DNA from: Arthrobacter sp. DWC3
Lineage (GTDB): Bacteria; Actinomycetota; Actinomycetes; Actinomycetales; Micrococcaceae
NCBI RefSeq assembly: GCF_002929375.1
Contig: NZ_PJIP01000011.1
Coordinates: 62,001-126,000 of the forward strand
Reading direction: 5' to 3'
DNA length: 64,000 nucleotides
The notes under the pieces were generated by a model, which had not been told where the DNA came from, searched no databases, and was given only the letters and a program-made list of their open reading frames with translations. A program made the position numbers and the translations under genes. Below, in pieces: positions 44,805-53,741 of this stretch. Numbering within the stretch: position 1 is the stretch's first letter; every line of letters begins with the position of its first letter.

Positions 44805-46130
44805 TCAGCCCCTCGGGGACACGCTCCGCCCCTTCGCGCGCCGCAGGGCGACGGCGGAGAGGACACCGAGGAGCAGCAGGACGCCGGCCGCCGATGCCGG
44901 CACCGCCGCAGCGCCTGCGGCACCGCCCGTCTCCGCGAGCGTGCCGGCGAGGGCCGAGCCGATCGCCGTCCCGGCCACGATCCCGCTGGCGAGCAGCGTC
45001 ATGACGGTGCCGAGCCGGTGCGCGGGGGCGACCTCCGAGCCGATCGAGAAGATGGTCACCATGGTGGGTCCCACGAAGAGGCCGAGGGCCAGGAGCACGA
45101 GGACCATGGCGCCGATCGAATCCGGGAGGGCCAGCGCCGCCGCGGCGACCGCCATCGCCGCGGCCGATGCGATCCAGCGCGCGGTGTGGCCGAAGCGCCG
45201 GGGCCAGTAGGCCACCGACAGGGCGGCGAGGGCCGAGCTGAGTCCCATCACGGCGTAGAGCAGCCCCGACGACTCCGCGGAGCCGAAGTGCCCGGTGAAC
45301 GCCGTGAGGAACGTCTGGGTGGACCCGAAGAAGGTGCCCATGGCGATCATGCCCGTCACGGGGAGCAGGACGACCCAGGACCGGTACCCGGGTGACGCGC
45401 CACCGCCGGCGGTACCGTCGTCGCCCTCGGGTGCGGGCGGCGCATCGCTGAAGGCGACCGTCCGGTGCACGGCGAAGGCGCTGACGAGGGTGAGGGTGAG
45501 GGCGGCCGCCAGGGCCAGTGGCAGCCACGGCGCGATCACGGCGGCGAGCAGTCCCACGAGCGCGGGGCCGAGGACGAATGTCAGTTCGTCCGCCGTTCCC
45601 TCGTAGGACAGGGCCGTGTCGAGGTCCGCGCCGCGGCCTCGGGTCATGGCCATCCAGCGGACCCGTGCGAGCGGGCCGATCTGCGGGCACGTGAAGCCCA
45701 TCGCGAAGGCGGCGACGAGCACGAGGGCGAGGGAGCCCCCCGAGAACCGCGCGCTCGTGAGGGTCACGACCAGCAGGGCCGCGATGGCAAGGGTGTTGAG
45801 GACCGCCGACACGAGCAGCACGATCCGCTGGCCGCGCCGGTCAGCGAGGACGCCGAGCAGCGGAGCCCCGAGGGCCGAGCCGATACCGACGGCACCGGCC
45901 GCGAATCCGCCGGCGGCATACGAGCCGCTGGCGGTGGTCACGAGCGTCAGGGCGCCGACGGTGAGCATCGCGAGGGGAAGCCGGGCGAAGAGGCCGAGGA
46001 CGAGGAAGGAGGTGCCCGCGAGACGCGGCAGCACGCCGAACCTGCCGAGGCGGGACCGCTCGGGGCGGTCGGGGCGTGGTGCTGGGGACGGGAGGGAGTC
46101 CGCCGAGGCGGGCGTCGGGTTCTTGTACAT
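44805..46130 (-). CDS. MFS transporter
   Basis: 441 residues with about 12 hydrophobic segments (from residue 35 to the end) and a GVLADRRGQRIVLL loop near 96, the conserved MFS cytoplasmic motif between segments 2 and 3. The central loop (about 205-230) is acidic/Gly-rich. The substrate is unknown. ATG 46130 is preferred because GGAAAG lies 5-10 nt upstream; the ATG at 46196 has no such site and would add 22 charged residues. Confidence 0.9.
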   Translation of the reverse strand: MYKNPTPASADSLPSPAPRPDRPERSRLGRFGVLPRLAGTSFLVLGLFARLPLAMLTVGALTLVTTASGSYAAGGFAAGAVGIGSALGAPLLGVLADRRGQRIVLLVSAVLNTLAIAALLVVTLTSARFSGGSLALVLVAAFAMGFTCPQIGPLARVRWMAMTRGRGADLDTALSYEGTADELTFVLGPALVGLLAAVIAPWLPLALAAALTLTLVSAFAVHRTVAFSDAPPAPEGDDGTAGGGASPGYRSWVVLLPVTGMIAMGTFFGSTQTFLTAFTGHFGSAESSGLLYAVMGLSSALAALSVAYWPRRFGHTARWIASAAAMAVAAAALALPDSIGAMVLVLLALGLFVGPTMVTIFSIGSEVAPAHRLGTVMTLLASGIVAGTAIGSALAGTLAETGGAAGAAAVPASAAGVLLLLGVLSAVALRRAKGRSVSPRG

Positions 46131-46201
46131 GCGCTTTCCGGGTGCGTCGAACGCGCATCGTCCCCCCTCCCGATGCGCCCGACCCGTAGACGTCATCGAG
46201 T

Positions 46202-49200
46202 TTACACGCTGGCGGGCTGCTCCACGAAGCGCAGGACGGATCCCTGCCGCCCTTTGACGACCTGCAGCTGCGCGGTCACCCGCTGCTTGAGTTCGGGCAC
46301 GTGGCTCACCAGCCCCACCACGCGCCCACCGCTCCTCAGTCCCTCCAGCGCGTCCATGACCTGCTCGAGGGCCTGGTCGTCGAGGGAGCCGAATCCCTCG
46401 TCCACGAAGAGCGTCTCGATGTCCAGTCCGCCCGCCTCCTGCTGCACCACGTCGGCCAGGCCGAGCGCCAGCGCCAGCGACGCCATGAACGATTCGCCGC
46501 CCGAGAGGGTGGACGTGTCACGGCGGTTGCCGGTCCAGCCGTCGATCACGTTGAGGCCGAGCCCTGAGCGCTTGTTGCCGGCGGTGGCGTCGCTGTGCAC
46601 CAGCTGGTACCGGCCGTCGGACATCTGGAGCAGCCGCTCGGTGGCGGCGGCTGCGACCTGCTCGAGCCGCGACGCCAGCACGTAGGTGGCGAGGGACATC
46701 TTGTAGAGGTTCTCCCCTCCCCCGCGGGCGGTCTCGGCGACGGCCGCCACGAGGTGCGCGCGGTCGCGCAGGGGGGCGACGTCCCGCTCGAGGTCCTCGA
46801 GCTGCCGCGCGTACGTCTCCAGCTGACCGACGGACTGGCCGAGCACCTCTGCCCGGATCCCCGCCCGGTGCGCCCGGACCCTGAGGTCCTCGGCGGCCGC
46901 GGCCGCGCGCTGCTCGTCCTCCCCGGAGGGCGGCTCGACGCCGTTCAGCTCCTCGCGGAGGGTCTCCTGGACGGCCGGGTCGTCCCAGGCGGCGTCCAGG
47001 CGGTGGCCGCGGATCTCGTGGTCCCTGACCTCCCGCGTCAGCCGCGCGTGGCGGTCGTCGGGCAGGAGCGCTGACCGTGCCTCCCGGGCCGAGGCGAACG
47101 GCGTGGCGAGCAGAGCCTCGTCCAGGCGCTTCCGGTCGTCCGCCTGCCGGTCGGTGGCACGGACGAGGCCGTCGGCCGTGTCCCGGACGGCTTCGAGGCG
47201 GTCATGGGCGTGCTGCACCTGCTCGATGCGCTCGGCCAGGGACGGAGCCCCGGACTGCAGTCCCGCGAGCCGCTCCACCAGGAGGTGCTCCTGGTCGACC
47301 AGCGACGCGCGCCGTGACTCCGCGGCCGCCCGTTCCTCCCGGAGCGCGTCCCGCAGCCTGCCGGCGCGGTCCTCCTCCTCGGCGGACGCCCGCACCCGCT
47401 CCTCGACGGCGGAGCATTCGGTATGCGCCGCCTCGGCGGCGTCGAGCTTCGTGCGTGCTGCGCGCGTCGCCGCGGCAGCGTCCTCCGGCGAGGCGTCACC
47501 ACCCCTGGCCGCGAGGTCCGCCGCCTCGAGCCGCGCCCGGTCCCGCACCTCGCGGGCGTCGTCCTGGATGACCTCCGCCTCGGTCTGCAGGCGGCGTGCG
47601 GCCTGCTCCTCCTCGAGGGTGATCCGGGTCCCTCCCGGCGACGTCACCGGTGCCGGGTGCTCCGGGCTGCCGCACACCGGGCAGGGCTGCCCGTCCTGGA
47701 GCCGCGCGGCCAGTTCCTCGGCGGACTGCTCGAGCCGGAGCTCGAGCGTACGGAGCCACTCCCCCTTGAGCTGCAGGAAGCGCCCGGCCGCTGCCGTGTG
47801 CGCGGTGTCCGCCGCGGCGCGGCGCTCGGCGGCCGCGCGGTACTGCCGCACGACGTCCTCGGCGGCCACGGCGGCGGCGAGATCGGCGCGCAGGTGCTCC
47901 AGGCCGTCGGCCGCGAGGCGCAGTGGGCCGAGGCGTTCGGTGTCCGCCGTGCGCGTGCGCTGGAGCCGGGCCACGGCCTCGACCGCCTCGTCGATGCGCC
48001 GGTCGAGGGCGTCGACCGCCGACGTCTCGGACCGCAGGGCGGCCCGGACGTCCAGCAGCCGCCGCTCGTCGGGCAGGGCGGCGCGCAGGATGCCCAGCGC
48101 GGACGACGACGCCGTGCACGCATCCGCCAGGGCGTCGCGCGGCACGGCATCGCCGGAGAGGAGGTCGAGGTCGAGGTACTCCGCGGCGGTGGTGTCTCCC
48201 TGCACGCGGTCGAGCGCCGTGCGGTGCACGGAGCGGGCGCGCTCCACCGCCGCGACGCCGTCCTCGTCGAGTCCGAGCAGTCCCGCGAGTCCCTGCGCCT
48301 GGTCGTGACGCCGCAGGATGTCGGTCAGGCCCGCGATCTCGCCGGCGCGGCCGTCGTGCTCCTCCCGCTGGGCACGGAGCTGGGCGAGGGACGCGAAGCT
48401 GCCGCGCCGACGCCGGATCCCGGCGAGAGCGCCATCGGCAAGGGCACTCCGTTCCGTGAGTTCGAGGCTCTCGAGCGCTGCCGTGTCACGCTGCCCGGAG
48501 AGGGCAGCGGTCATGTCCTGCATCGTCGCCGCCCCGTCCGCTCCCGCCCCGAGGGCGTCCGCGGTGCCCCCGAGGTCGTGGCGCTGGGCCTCGTCGACGG
48601 CACGGAGGAGGAGATGCCGCTGCCGGTCCTCCTGCTCGGCGAGTTCGCGCCCCACGCGCTGGCTCTCCTCGCCGAACAGCCGCTCGAGCTCCTCGAAGCG
48701 CGTGGTGGAGAAGAGTCTCTGGAGCAGCTCGCGCCGCGGCTTGGCGTCGGCGCGGAGGAAGGCCGCGAACTCGCCCTGCGGCAGCATCACCACCTTGGTG
48801 AACTGCTCCTTGTCCATCCCGAGCAGCGTCTGGAGTTCCAGCCCCGCCTCGTCGTTGCGGGCGGATCTCTGCACCCAGTCGGCGCCGATGCGTTCGCTGA
48901 GGAGCGTCCGGGCCTGTTCGGTCGTCGTCCCGCCGCCCCGCCGGGCCGGCCGGTCCCATGCCGGTGACCGCACCACGCGGAAACGGCGATCGGCCACGGA
49001 GAACTCGAGGGAGACCTCCGGGGCCACGGACTCCGCGGCGTGGTCGCTGCGGAGCCGCTTGGCGGCCTGGCGCGCCCCCGGCACCGAGCCGTAGAGCGCG
49101 AAGCACACGGCGTCGAGCACGCTCGACTTGCCCGCTCCGGTGGGTCCGTTGAGGAGGAACAGCCCCTGTGCGGACAGCGCGTCGAAGTCGACGCTCTGGC

Positions 49201-49249
49201 GGTCGGCGAAGGGGCCGAACGCCTGGATCTCGAGGTGGTGCAGTCTCAC
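46202..49249 (-). CDS. sbcC: DNA-repair exonuclease subunit SbcC (Rad50-like)
   Basis: SMC-like ATPase partner of SbcD that opens hairpins and trims double-strand breaks. 1015 residues. Walker A LNGPTGAGKSSVLDAV is near residue 34. Long coiled coils surround the zinc hook QPCPVCGSPEHP near 520. The ABC signature LSGGESFMASLALALGLADV is near 910 and Walker B LFVDEGFGSLDD near 950. The GTG start lies 9 nt after the sbcD stop. Confidence 0.96.
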   Translation of the reverse strand: MRLHHLEIQAFGPFADRQSVDFDALSAQGLFLLNGPTGAGKSSVLDAVCFALYGSVPGARQAAKRLRSDHAAESVAPEVSLEFSVADRRFRVVRSPAWDRPARRGGGTTTEQARTLLSERIGADWVQRSARNDEAGLELQTLLGMDKEQFTKVVMLPQGEFAAFLRADAKPRRELLQRLFSTTRFEELERLFGEESQRVGRELAEQEDRQRHLLLRAVDEAQRHDLGGTADALGAGADGAATMQDMTAALSGQRDTAALESLELTERSALADGALAGIRRRRGSFASLAQLRAQREEHDGRAGEIAGLTDILRRHDQAQGLAGLLGLDEDGVAAVERARSVHRTALDRVQGDTTAAEYLDLDLLSGDAVPRDALADACTASSSALGILRAALPDERRLLDVRAALRSETSAVDALDRRIDEAVEAVARLQRTRTADTERLGPLRLAADGLEHLRADLAAAVAAEDVVRQYRAAAERRAAADTAHTAAAGRFLQLKGEWLRTLELRLEQSAEELAARLQDGQPCPVCGSPEHPAPVTSPGGTRITLEEEQAARRLQTEAEVIQDDAREVRDRARLEAADLAARGGDASPEDAAAATRAARTKLDAAEAAHTECSAVEERVRASAEEEDRAGRLRDALREERAAAESRRASLVDQEHLLVERLAGLQSGAPSLAERIEQVQHAHDRLEAVRDTADGLVRATDRQADDRKRLDEALLATPFASAREARSALLPDDRHARLTREVRDHEIRGHRLDAAWDDPAVQETLREELNGVEPPSGEDEQRAAAAAEDLRVRAHRAGIRAEVLGQSVGQLETYARQLEDLERDVAPLRDRAHLVAAVAETARGGGENLYKMSLATYVLASRLEQVAAAATERLLQMSDGRYQLVHSDATAGNKRSGLGLNVIDGWTGNRRDTSTLSGGESFMASLALALGLADVVQQEAGGLDIETLFVDEGFGSLDDQALEQVMDALEGLRSGGRVVGLVSHVPELKQRVTAQLQVVKGRQGSVLRFVEQPASV

Positions 49250-49258
49250 GGGTGCGTC

Positions 49259-50422
49259 CTACCGTTCGTGGGCGAGGCTCAGGGCGGCGTCGACGGTCTG
49301 CCGGACGAGCGCCTGCTCCTCCGCCGAGGCCTTCCGTCCGCGCACGTGGTCGAGGAAGCCGCAGCAGATCTCGGCGTCGTCCCGGGCCCCTGCGATGCGT
49401 TCGCTGTAGGTCCGGGTGTCGGCGCCCGCGCCGCCCTCGGGGGCGAAGGCGAGCACCAGGGTGTCGGGGAAACGGGTGCGCAGGCGCTCCATGGCGCGCG
49501 CCGGCCGCTCGGGATCGGTGAGGGTGACGTGGCAGTAGGCGGTCTCCGCCCGATCGAGGTCGGCCCGGCCGAGCAGGTCGTCCAGCCGGCCCTCGAGCAC
49601 GGCGAGATCCCGCGGCGCGGGCCAGTCCACCGCGCGGATGTCCTGCACGCCGTCCTCGTCCACGTCGAGCAGCCAGGCGCCCTTGGTGTGGTCCACCTCC
49701 GAGAAGGAGTAGGCGAGGGGCGAGCCGGAGTACCGCACGGTCTCCGAGAGCCGCTGCCGGCCGTGGAGGTGGCCGAGCGCGCTGTAGTCGAAGCCGTCGA
49801 AGAGGGAGAGCGGCACGGCACCGAGTCCGCCGATGGCGAGGTCGCGTTCGCTGTCGGTGGGGGCGCCGCCGGCGGCGAAGGTGTGGGCCATGACGACCGA
49901 GACCACGCGCCTGCCCTCCGACCTCCGCGCGAGGTCCTCGCGGATGCGGTCGAGGGCCGCGCCGGTCACGGCCGTGTGGGTCCCGGCCTCCGCGCCCAGC
50001 CCGTCGGCGACGACGCGCGGTTCCAGGTAGGGGATGCCGTAGACGGCGAGCTCCGCCTCCCCTCCCAGAGGGAAGGTGACCGGGACGGCGATGTCCTCGA
50101 TGCGCGTGCGGAGGTGGACTCCCCCGCGCGAGAGGAGGCGCCCGCCGAACCCCAGTCGGGTGGCGGAGTCGTGGTTCCCGCTGCTGATGACCACGTGCGC
50201 GCCCGCCACGGTCAGGCGGTCCAGGGCCTCGTCGAGGAGTGCGACGACGTCGACGGCGGGCAGGGCGCGGTCGTAGACGTCACCGGCGACGAGGACGACG
50301 TCGACGTCCTCCTCGCGCACGGTCTTCTCGAGGCTGTCGAGGAAGATCCGCTGGGCGTCGAGTGTCCCGGTGCCGTGGAACGAGCGGCCCAGGTGCCAGT
50401 CGGAAGTGTGGAGGATCCTCAT
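49259..50422 (-). CDS. sbcD: DNA-repair exonuclease subunit SbcD (Mre11-like)
   Basis: 387 residues, metallophosphoesterase. Metal-binding motifs are HTSDWHLGRSF near residue 5, VLVAGDVYDRA near 43, ISSGNHDSATRLGF near 80 and VMAHTF/SALGHLHGRQ near 180-220. ATG 50422 is chosen because a TAGCGT -10 ends 7 nt before it; an upstream start would add 10 residues. It forms a two-gene operon with sbcC. Confidence 0.95.
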   Translation of the reverse strand: MRILHTSDWHLGRSFHGTGTLDAQRIFLDSLEKTVREEDVDVVLVAGDVYDRALPAVDVVALLDEALDRLTVAGAHVVISSGNHDSATRLGFGGRLLSRGGVHLRTRIEDIAVPVTFPLGGEAELAVYGIPYLEPRVVADGLGAEAGTHTAVTGAALDRIREDLARRSEGRRVVSVVMAHTFAAGGAPTDSERDLAIGGLGAVPLSLFDGFDYSALGHLHGRQRLSETVRYSGSPLAYSFSEVDHTKGAWLLDVDEDGVQDIRAVDWPAPRDLAVLEGRLDDLLGRADLDRAETAYCHVTLTDPERPARAMERLRTRFPDTLVLAFAPEGGAGADTRTYSERIAGARDDAEICCGFLDHVRGRKASAEEQALVRQTVDAALSLAHER

Positions 50423-50429
50423 GATTTTC

Positions 50430-50435
50430 ACGCTA
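50430..50435 (-). promoter_or_regulatory. -10 box of sbcDC, leaderless
   Basis: TAGCGT on the minus strand ends 7 nt before the sbcD ATG, without a ribosome-binding site between. Confidence 0.45.
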
Positions 50436-50488
50436 CCGCCGCACGCCGACATTGTCCGGATCGGCGTGCGGCGGTCCGCGGGTCGGTC

Positions 50489-51523
50489 CTAGCGGACCGG
50501 TCCGGAGGTCCCGGGGACCCCGTTGACGGGCACCTCGTGCCCGTCGGACGCGGGCTGGTGAGACGCGGGCTGGTGAGACGCGGGCTGGTGAGACGCGGGC
50601 TCGTCGAAGAAGGAGGCCGCGTCTCCGGAGGGGCGGTGCGCGTCCTCGGCGGGGCTCCCGCCGTCGGGCAGGGCCTTCCCGGCGCCCGGTCCGGCGGGCA
50701 CCTCGACCGTCCCGGTGCCGGCGGCCGGACGACCGGGGCCGTCGACGAAGCCGTCGATGCTCCGGAAGACGAGTCCTGCGATGAGACCGCCCACGATCGG
50801 CGCGGCCCAGAAGAGCCACAGCTGCTGGAGGGCCCAGGGCTCGGCGAGGACGGCCGACGCCGTGGCGCGGACGGGGTTGATGCCGCCGTTGGTCACGGGC
50901 AGCAGGAACGAGAGCAGCCCCGCGTAGATCAGACCGACGGCGAACGGGGCGAGGTCGCGCCGGGTGTGCCGCGAACCCGCTCCGAGGAACACCGCCACGA
51001 GCAGTGCCGTGGCGACCACCTCGAGCAGGAAGGCGCTGGTCAGGGGGAACTGTGCTGCGGAGTGCTCGTCGAAACCGTTGGAGGCCGAACTGAAGAAGCC
51101 CTGGATGTCGGTGAGCTGGGCGTTGGCGCTGAGGACGAGCCAGATCAGCCCGGAGGCGGCGACGGCGCCCACCACCTGTGCCACGACGTACGGGGCCACG
51201 GACTTCCAGTCGGTCCGGCCGGCCACGGCGGACCCGATCGTGACGGCCGGGTTGAAGTGTCCACCGGACACGTACCCGAACGCGATCATCGCGGCCACGA
51301 CGGCGAAGCCGAACACGAGGGCGGGCTGCAGGGCCGTCTCGGTGGCGAGCATCGTCGCGCCGAGGCCGGCGAGGATGACGAGGAAGGACCCGGCGCCCTC
51401 GGCGATGGAACGGGCTGCGAGGCCGGGAGCGCGCACCGCGTCGTCGGACGCGCGGTCGGCGGACGAGGCGCCTGCCGTCGCTCCGGCCGGTGTCGCACCG
51501 GCCGGTGTCGTGGGAGAGGTCAT
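50489..51523 (-). CDS. Aquaporin / MIP-family channel
   Basis: 344 residues, of which about 40-270 form six membrane segments and two pore half-helices. The first NPA motif is intact in GGHFNPAVTIG near residue 90. The second reads NGGINPVRATAS near 213, NPV in place of NPA. An Ala-rich N-terminus and an extra 75-residue C-terminal tail are unusual; the tail includes three copies of PASHQ. Water or glycerol transport is likely. A set of 11-bp repeats lies just upstream of the start. Confidence 0.92.
   Translation of the reverse strand: MTSPTTPAGATPAGATAGASSADRASDDAVRAPGLAARSIAEGAGSFLVILAGLGATMLATETALQPALVFGFAVVAAMIAFGYVSGGHFNPAVTIGSAVAGRTDWKSVAPYVVAQVVGAVAASGLIWLVLSANAQLTDIQGFFSSASNGFDEHSAAQFPLTSAFLLEVVATALLVAVFLGAGSRHTRRDLAPFAVGLIYAGLLSFLLPVTNGGINPVRATASAVLAEPWALQQLWLFWAAPIVGGLIAGLVFRSIDGFVDGPGRPAAGTGTVEVPAGPGAGKALPDGGSPAEDAHRPSGDAASFFDEPASHQPASHQPASHQPASDGHEVPVNGVPGTSGPVR
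50549..50593. repeat. Three 15-bp tandem repeats in the aquaporin tail
   Basis: CGCGGGCTGGTGAGA occurs three times exactly, plus a partial fourth copy, and encodes PASHQ units. The length keeps the frame, so copy number can change without breaking the protein. Confidence 0.9.
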
Positions 51524-51540
51524 GGAAGCGGAGTCCTTCG

Positions 51541-51584
51541 GTCGTGGCTATGTCGTGGCCATGTCGTGGCCAGGTCGTGGCGAT
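51541..51584. repeat. Four 11-bp tandem repeats upstream of the aquaporin gene
   Basis: The units GTCGTGGCTAT, GTCGTGGCCAT, GTCGTGGCCAG and GTCGTGGCGAT lie 18-61 nt before the aquaporin start codon. An 11-bp period places each copy on the same face of the helix, as in multi-site operators. Their role is unknown. Confidence 0.85.
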
Positions 51585-51714
51585 GGGGGCTGCCCGGTGC
51601 TGCACCGGACCGCCGACAAGCCTTCCATCCTAGTCTGCATGGCGGCTGGGAGCCCTGCGGGGCGTCCGGGTACGGGAAGCACCGCCCGGCGGGCAGGCTC
51701 CCTAGACTGGACGG

Positions 51715-52794
51715 GTGACGACCGACAGCACCGCAGACCCCACGACCACCGGCCCCGCCGCCGGCCCCGCCGCGGTCGGCGACGGCCCGCCCGGCTACGG
51801 GGACCGTGTCCTCGGGTGCCTCCTCGGGACCCTGGCGGGTGACGCGTACGGCGTCCTCGCCGCGGCGGGCGACGACCCCGCCGCCGCCCTCGACGATCCC
51901 GGCGCGCCGGCGGTCTCGGAGGCGACGCAGCTGACCCTGTACACCGTGGACGGCCTCACCGACGCCCTGGAATGGGCGAACGACGGCGTCGCCGCGGACG
52001 AGACGGCCTGCCTGTGGCTCGCGTACCTCCGCTGGCTCCGACGGCAGGGCGAACACCTCCCCGCGGGCGCGCCGGCCCCGCCCGCGCGGTGGCTCGACCG
52101 CCAGGACGATCTGCTGCCCGTCCACGACGCCGACCCCGAGACGGTGACCGCACTCCTCAGCGGTGAGATGGGCACCCGGGCGCGGCCGCTCAACCTGCAG
52201 GCCGAGGGCCCGGGCGCCCTGATGCGCTCCGCGCCCTTCGGGCTGGTGCCCCGCATCCCCGCGAGCATGGTGGAGCGGCTCACGGTCGACGGCGCGGCGC
52301 TCACGCACGGCTCTGCCGCCGCGAGGAGTACCGCGGCCCTGTTCAGCGGCCTCGTCCGCTTCCTGGCCATCGAGGGCCTCGCCCTCCCGGAGGCGGTCCG
52401 TGAGGTCCGCGGCGAGGAACGACGGCTCGCCCCCGACGCCGCGCAGCCCGAGGCACCCGCGGAGCGTGACACCGCGGACAGTAGTGCCGCGCGCAGCGCC
52501 ACGAGCGGCGACCCGACGGCGGCGGGGACCTTCGAGGCCGCGCTGCAGGCTGCGCTGGAGGGTGCGGCGGCCTCGGCGTCGCCCCGGGAACAGCTGGCGG
52601 CGGCGCTGGCCCACGCGGCGGCCGCGGGCAGGCCCGATGCCTCCCCCGTGGTCGCGGCGTCCGTGGCGGGGGCGATCCTCGGCGCCCTCCACGGGACGAG
52701 CGCCCTGCCCCCCGCCTACCTCGACGCCGCCGGGATGCCCGCCGTGGTCCGCGCCATGGCGGGCACCCTGCTGGCCGCGACCACCGGGTCCTGA
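51715..52794 (+). CDS. ADP-ribosylglycohydrolase-family protein, probably without a full metal site
   Basis: 359 residues. The fold marks are clear: RVLGCLLGTLAGDAYGVLA near residue 31, SEATQLTLYTVDGLTDALEW near 68, GEMGTRARPLN near 150, and a C-terminal SPVVAASVAGAILGALHG near 319. In active ARH/DraG enzymes the second motif reads (S/T)DDTQMTL and the last begins DxD(T/S). Here these are SEATQLTL and DASP, so several metal-binding Asp are missing. GTG start, with TAGACT ending 6 nt before it. Confidence 0.85.
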   Translation: MTTDSTADPTTTGPAAGPAAVGDGPPGYGDRVLGCLLGTLAGDAYGVLAAAGDDPAAALDDPGAPAVSEATQLTLYTVDGLTDALEWANDGVAADETACLWLAYLRWLRRQGEHLPAGAPAPPARWLDRQDDLLPVHDADPETVTALLSGEMGTRARPLNLQAEGPGALMRSAPFGLVPRIPASMVERLTVDGAALTHGSAAARSTAALFSGLVRFLAIEGLALPEAVREVRGEERRLAPDAAQPEAPAERDTADSSAARSATSGDPTAAGTFEAALQAALEGAAASASPREQLAAALAHAAAAGRPDASPVVAASVAGAILGALHGTSALPPAYLDAAGMPAVVRAMAGTLLAATTGS

Positions 52795-52798
52795 CGGG

Positions 52799-53734
52799 AT
52801 GGCCGGGGTGGAGGTGACCGGCTGGGACCCGGCAGCCCTACCGTCGCTCACGGGCCGGCGCATCCTCGTCACCGGCGGCAACGTGGGCCTCGGCTACTTC
52901 GCGTGCGAGCAGCTCGCGGCCGCCGGCGCGAGCGTGGTCCTCGCGTCGCGCAGCAGGGACAGGGCCGGCCGGGCCATCAGTGCCATCCGCGCCCTGCACC
53001 CCGACGCCGACGTCTCCTTCCAGCTCCTGGACCTGGCCGACCTGTCCTCGGTGCGGACCGCAGCGGCAGCCGTCGCGGCGGGTCCCCCGCTGGCCGGACT
53101 GCTCGCCAACGCGGGCGTGGTCGGCTCACCGGAGCGGCGCAGCACGGCGGACGGCTTCGAGCTGCAGCTCGGCACCAACCACCTCGGCCACTACGCCCTG
53201 ATCGCCGCGCTGCTCCCGGCACTGTCCGCCGCGGGCACGCGGATCGTCCACCTGGGCAGCATCAGCCACCGCTGGGCGCGGCTCACGCCGTCGTCCCTGC
53301 AGCCGTCGTCGTACCGCAACGCGAGTGCCTACGCGACGTCCAAACTGGCCGTCATGGCGTTCGGCTTCGAACTGGCGCGCCGCCTCGAGCTGACGGGCAG
53401 TGCGGCGACGAGCGTCGTGGCCCATCCGGGGCTCGCCCTCGGTATGCTCACCCCGGCCCGGCCGGGCCTCGACGTCCACCGGCCCGCCGCCGCCTGGCGG
53501 AAGCGCCTGATGGAGCCCGTGGCCCAGGGCAAGGACCACGGCGCGTGGCCGCTCGTGCGGGCCACAGCGGACGCCGGCATCGCCAACGGCGCCTACTGCG
53601 GCCCCGATGGCTGGTTCCAGCTCAAGGGGCTCCCGACCGTGGTGCCCGCAGAGCCGCGGGCCCGCGAGAGCAACGCCGCCTCCAGGCTCATCGACCTCTC
53701 GGCCGACCTCACGGGGATCCGCCTGCGGTTCTGA
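52799..53734 (+). CDS. SDR family oxidoreductase
   Basis: 311 residues. ILVTGGNVGLGYFACEQLAA near residue 22 and the catalytic YATSK near 176 are present; the TNHLGHYALIAALLPAL stretch matches the SDR at 34476. The ATG lies 4 nt after the stop of the ADP-ribosylglycohydrolase homologue, so the two are probably cotranscribed. The substrate is unknown. Confidence 0.9.
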   Translation: MAGVEVTGWDPAALPSLTGRRILVTGGNVGLGYFACEQLAAAGASVVLASRSRDRAGRAISAIRALHPDADVSFQLLDLADLSSVRTAAAAVAAGPPLAGLLANAGVVGSPERRSTADGFELQLGTNHLGHYALIAALLPALSAAGTRIVHLGSISHRWARLTPSSLQPSSYRNASAYATSKLAVMAFGFELARRLELTGSAATSVVAHPGLALGMLTPARPGLDVHRPAAAWRKRLMEPVAQGKDHGAWPLVRATADAGIANGAYCGPDGWFQLKGLPTVVPAEPRARESNAASRLIDLSADLTGIRLRF

Positions 53735-53741
53735 CGGGCTG

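Noticed and set aside
51541-51584. Small peptide encoded by the 11-bp repeats
   Set aside because: An 11-bp unit changes reading frame at every copy, and no start with a ribosome-binding site is present.
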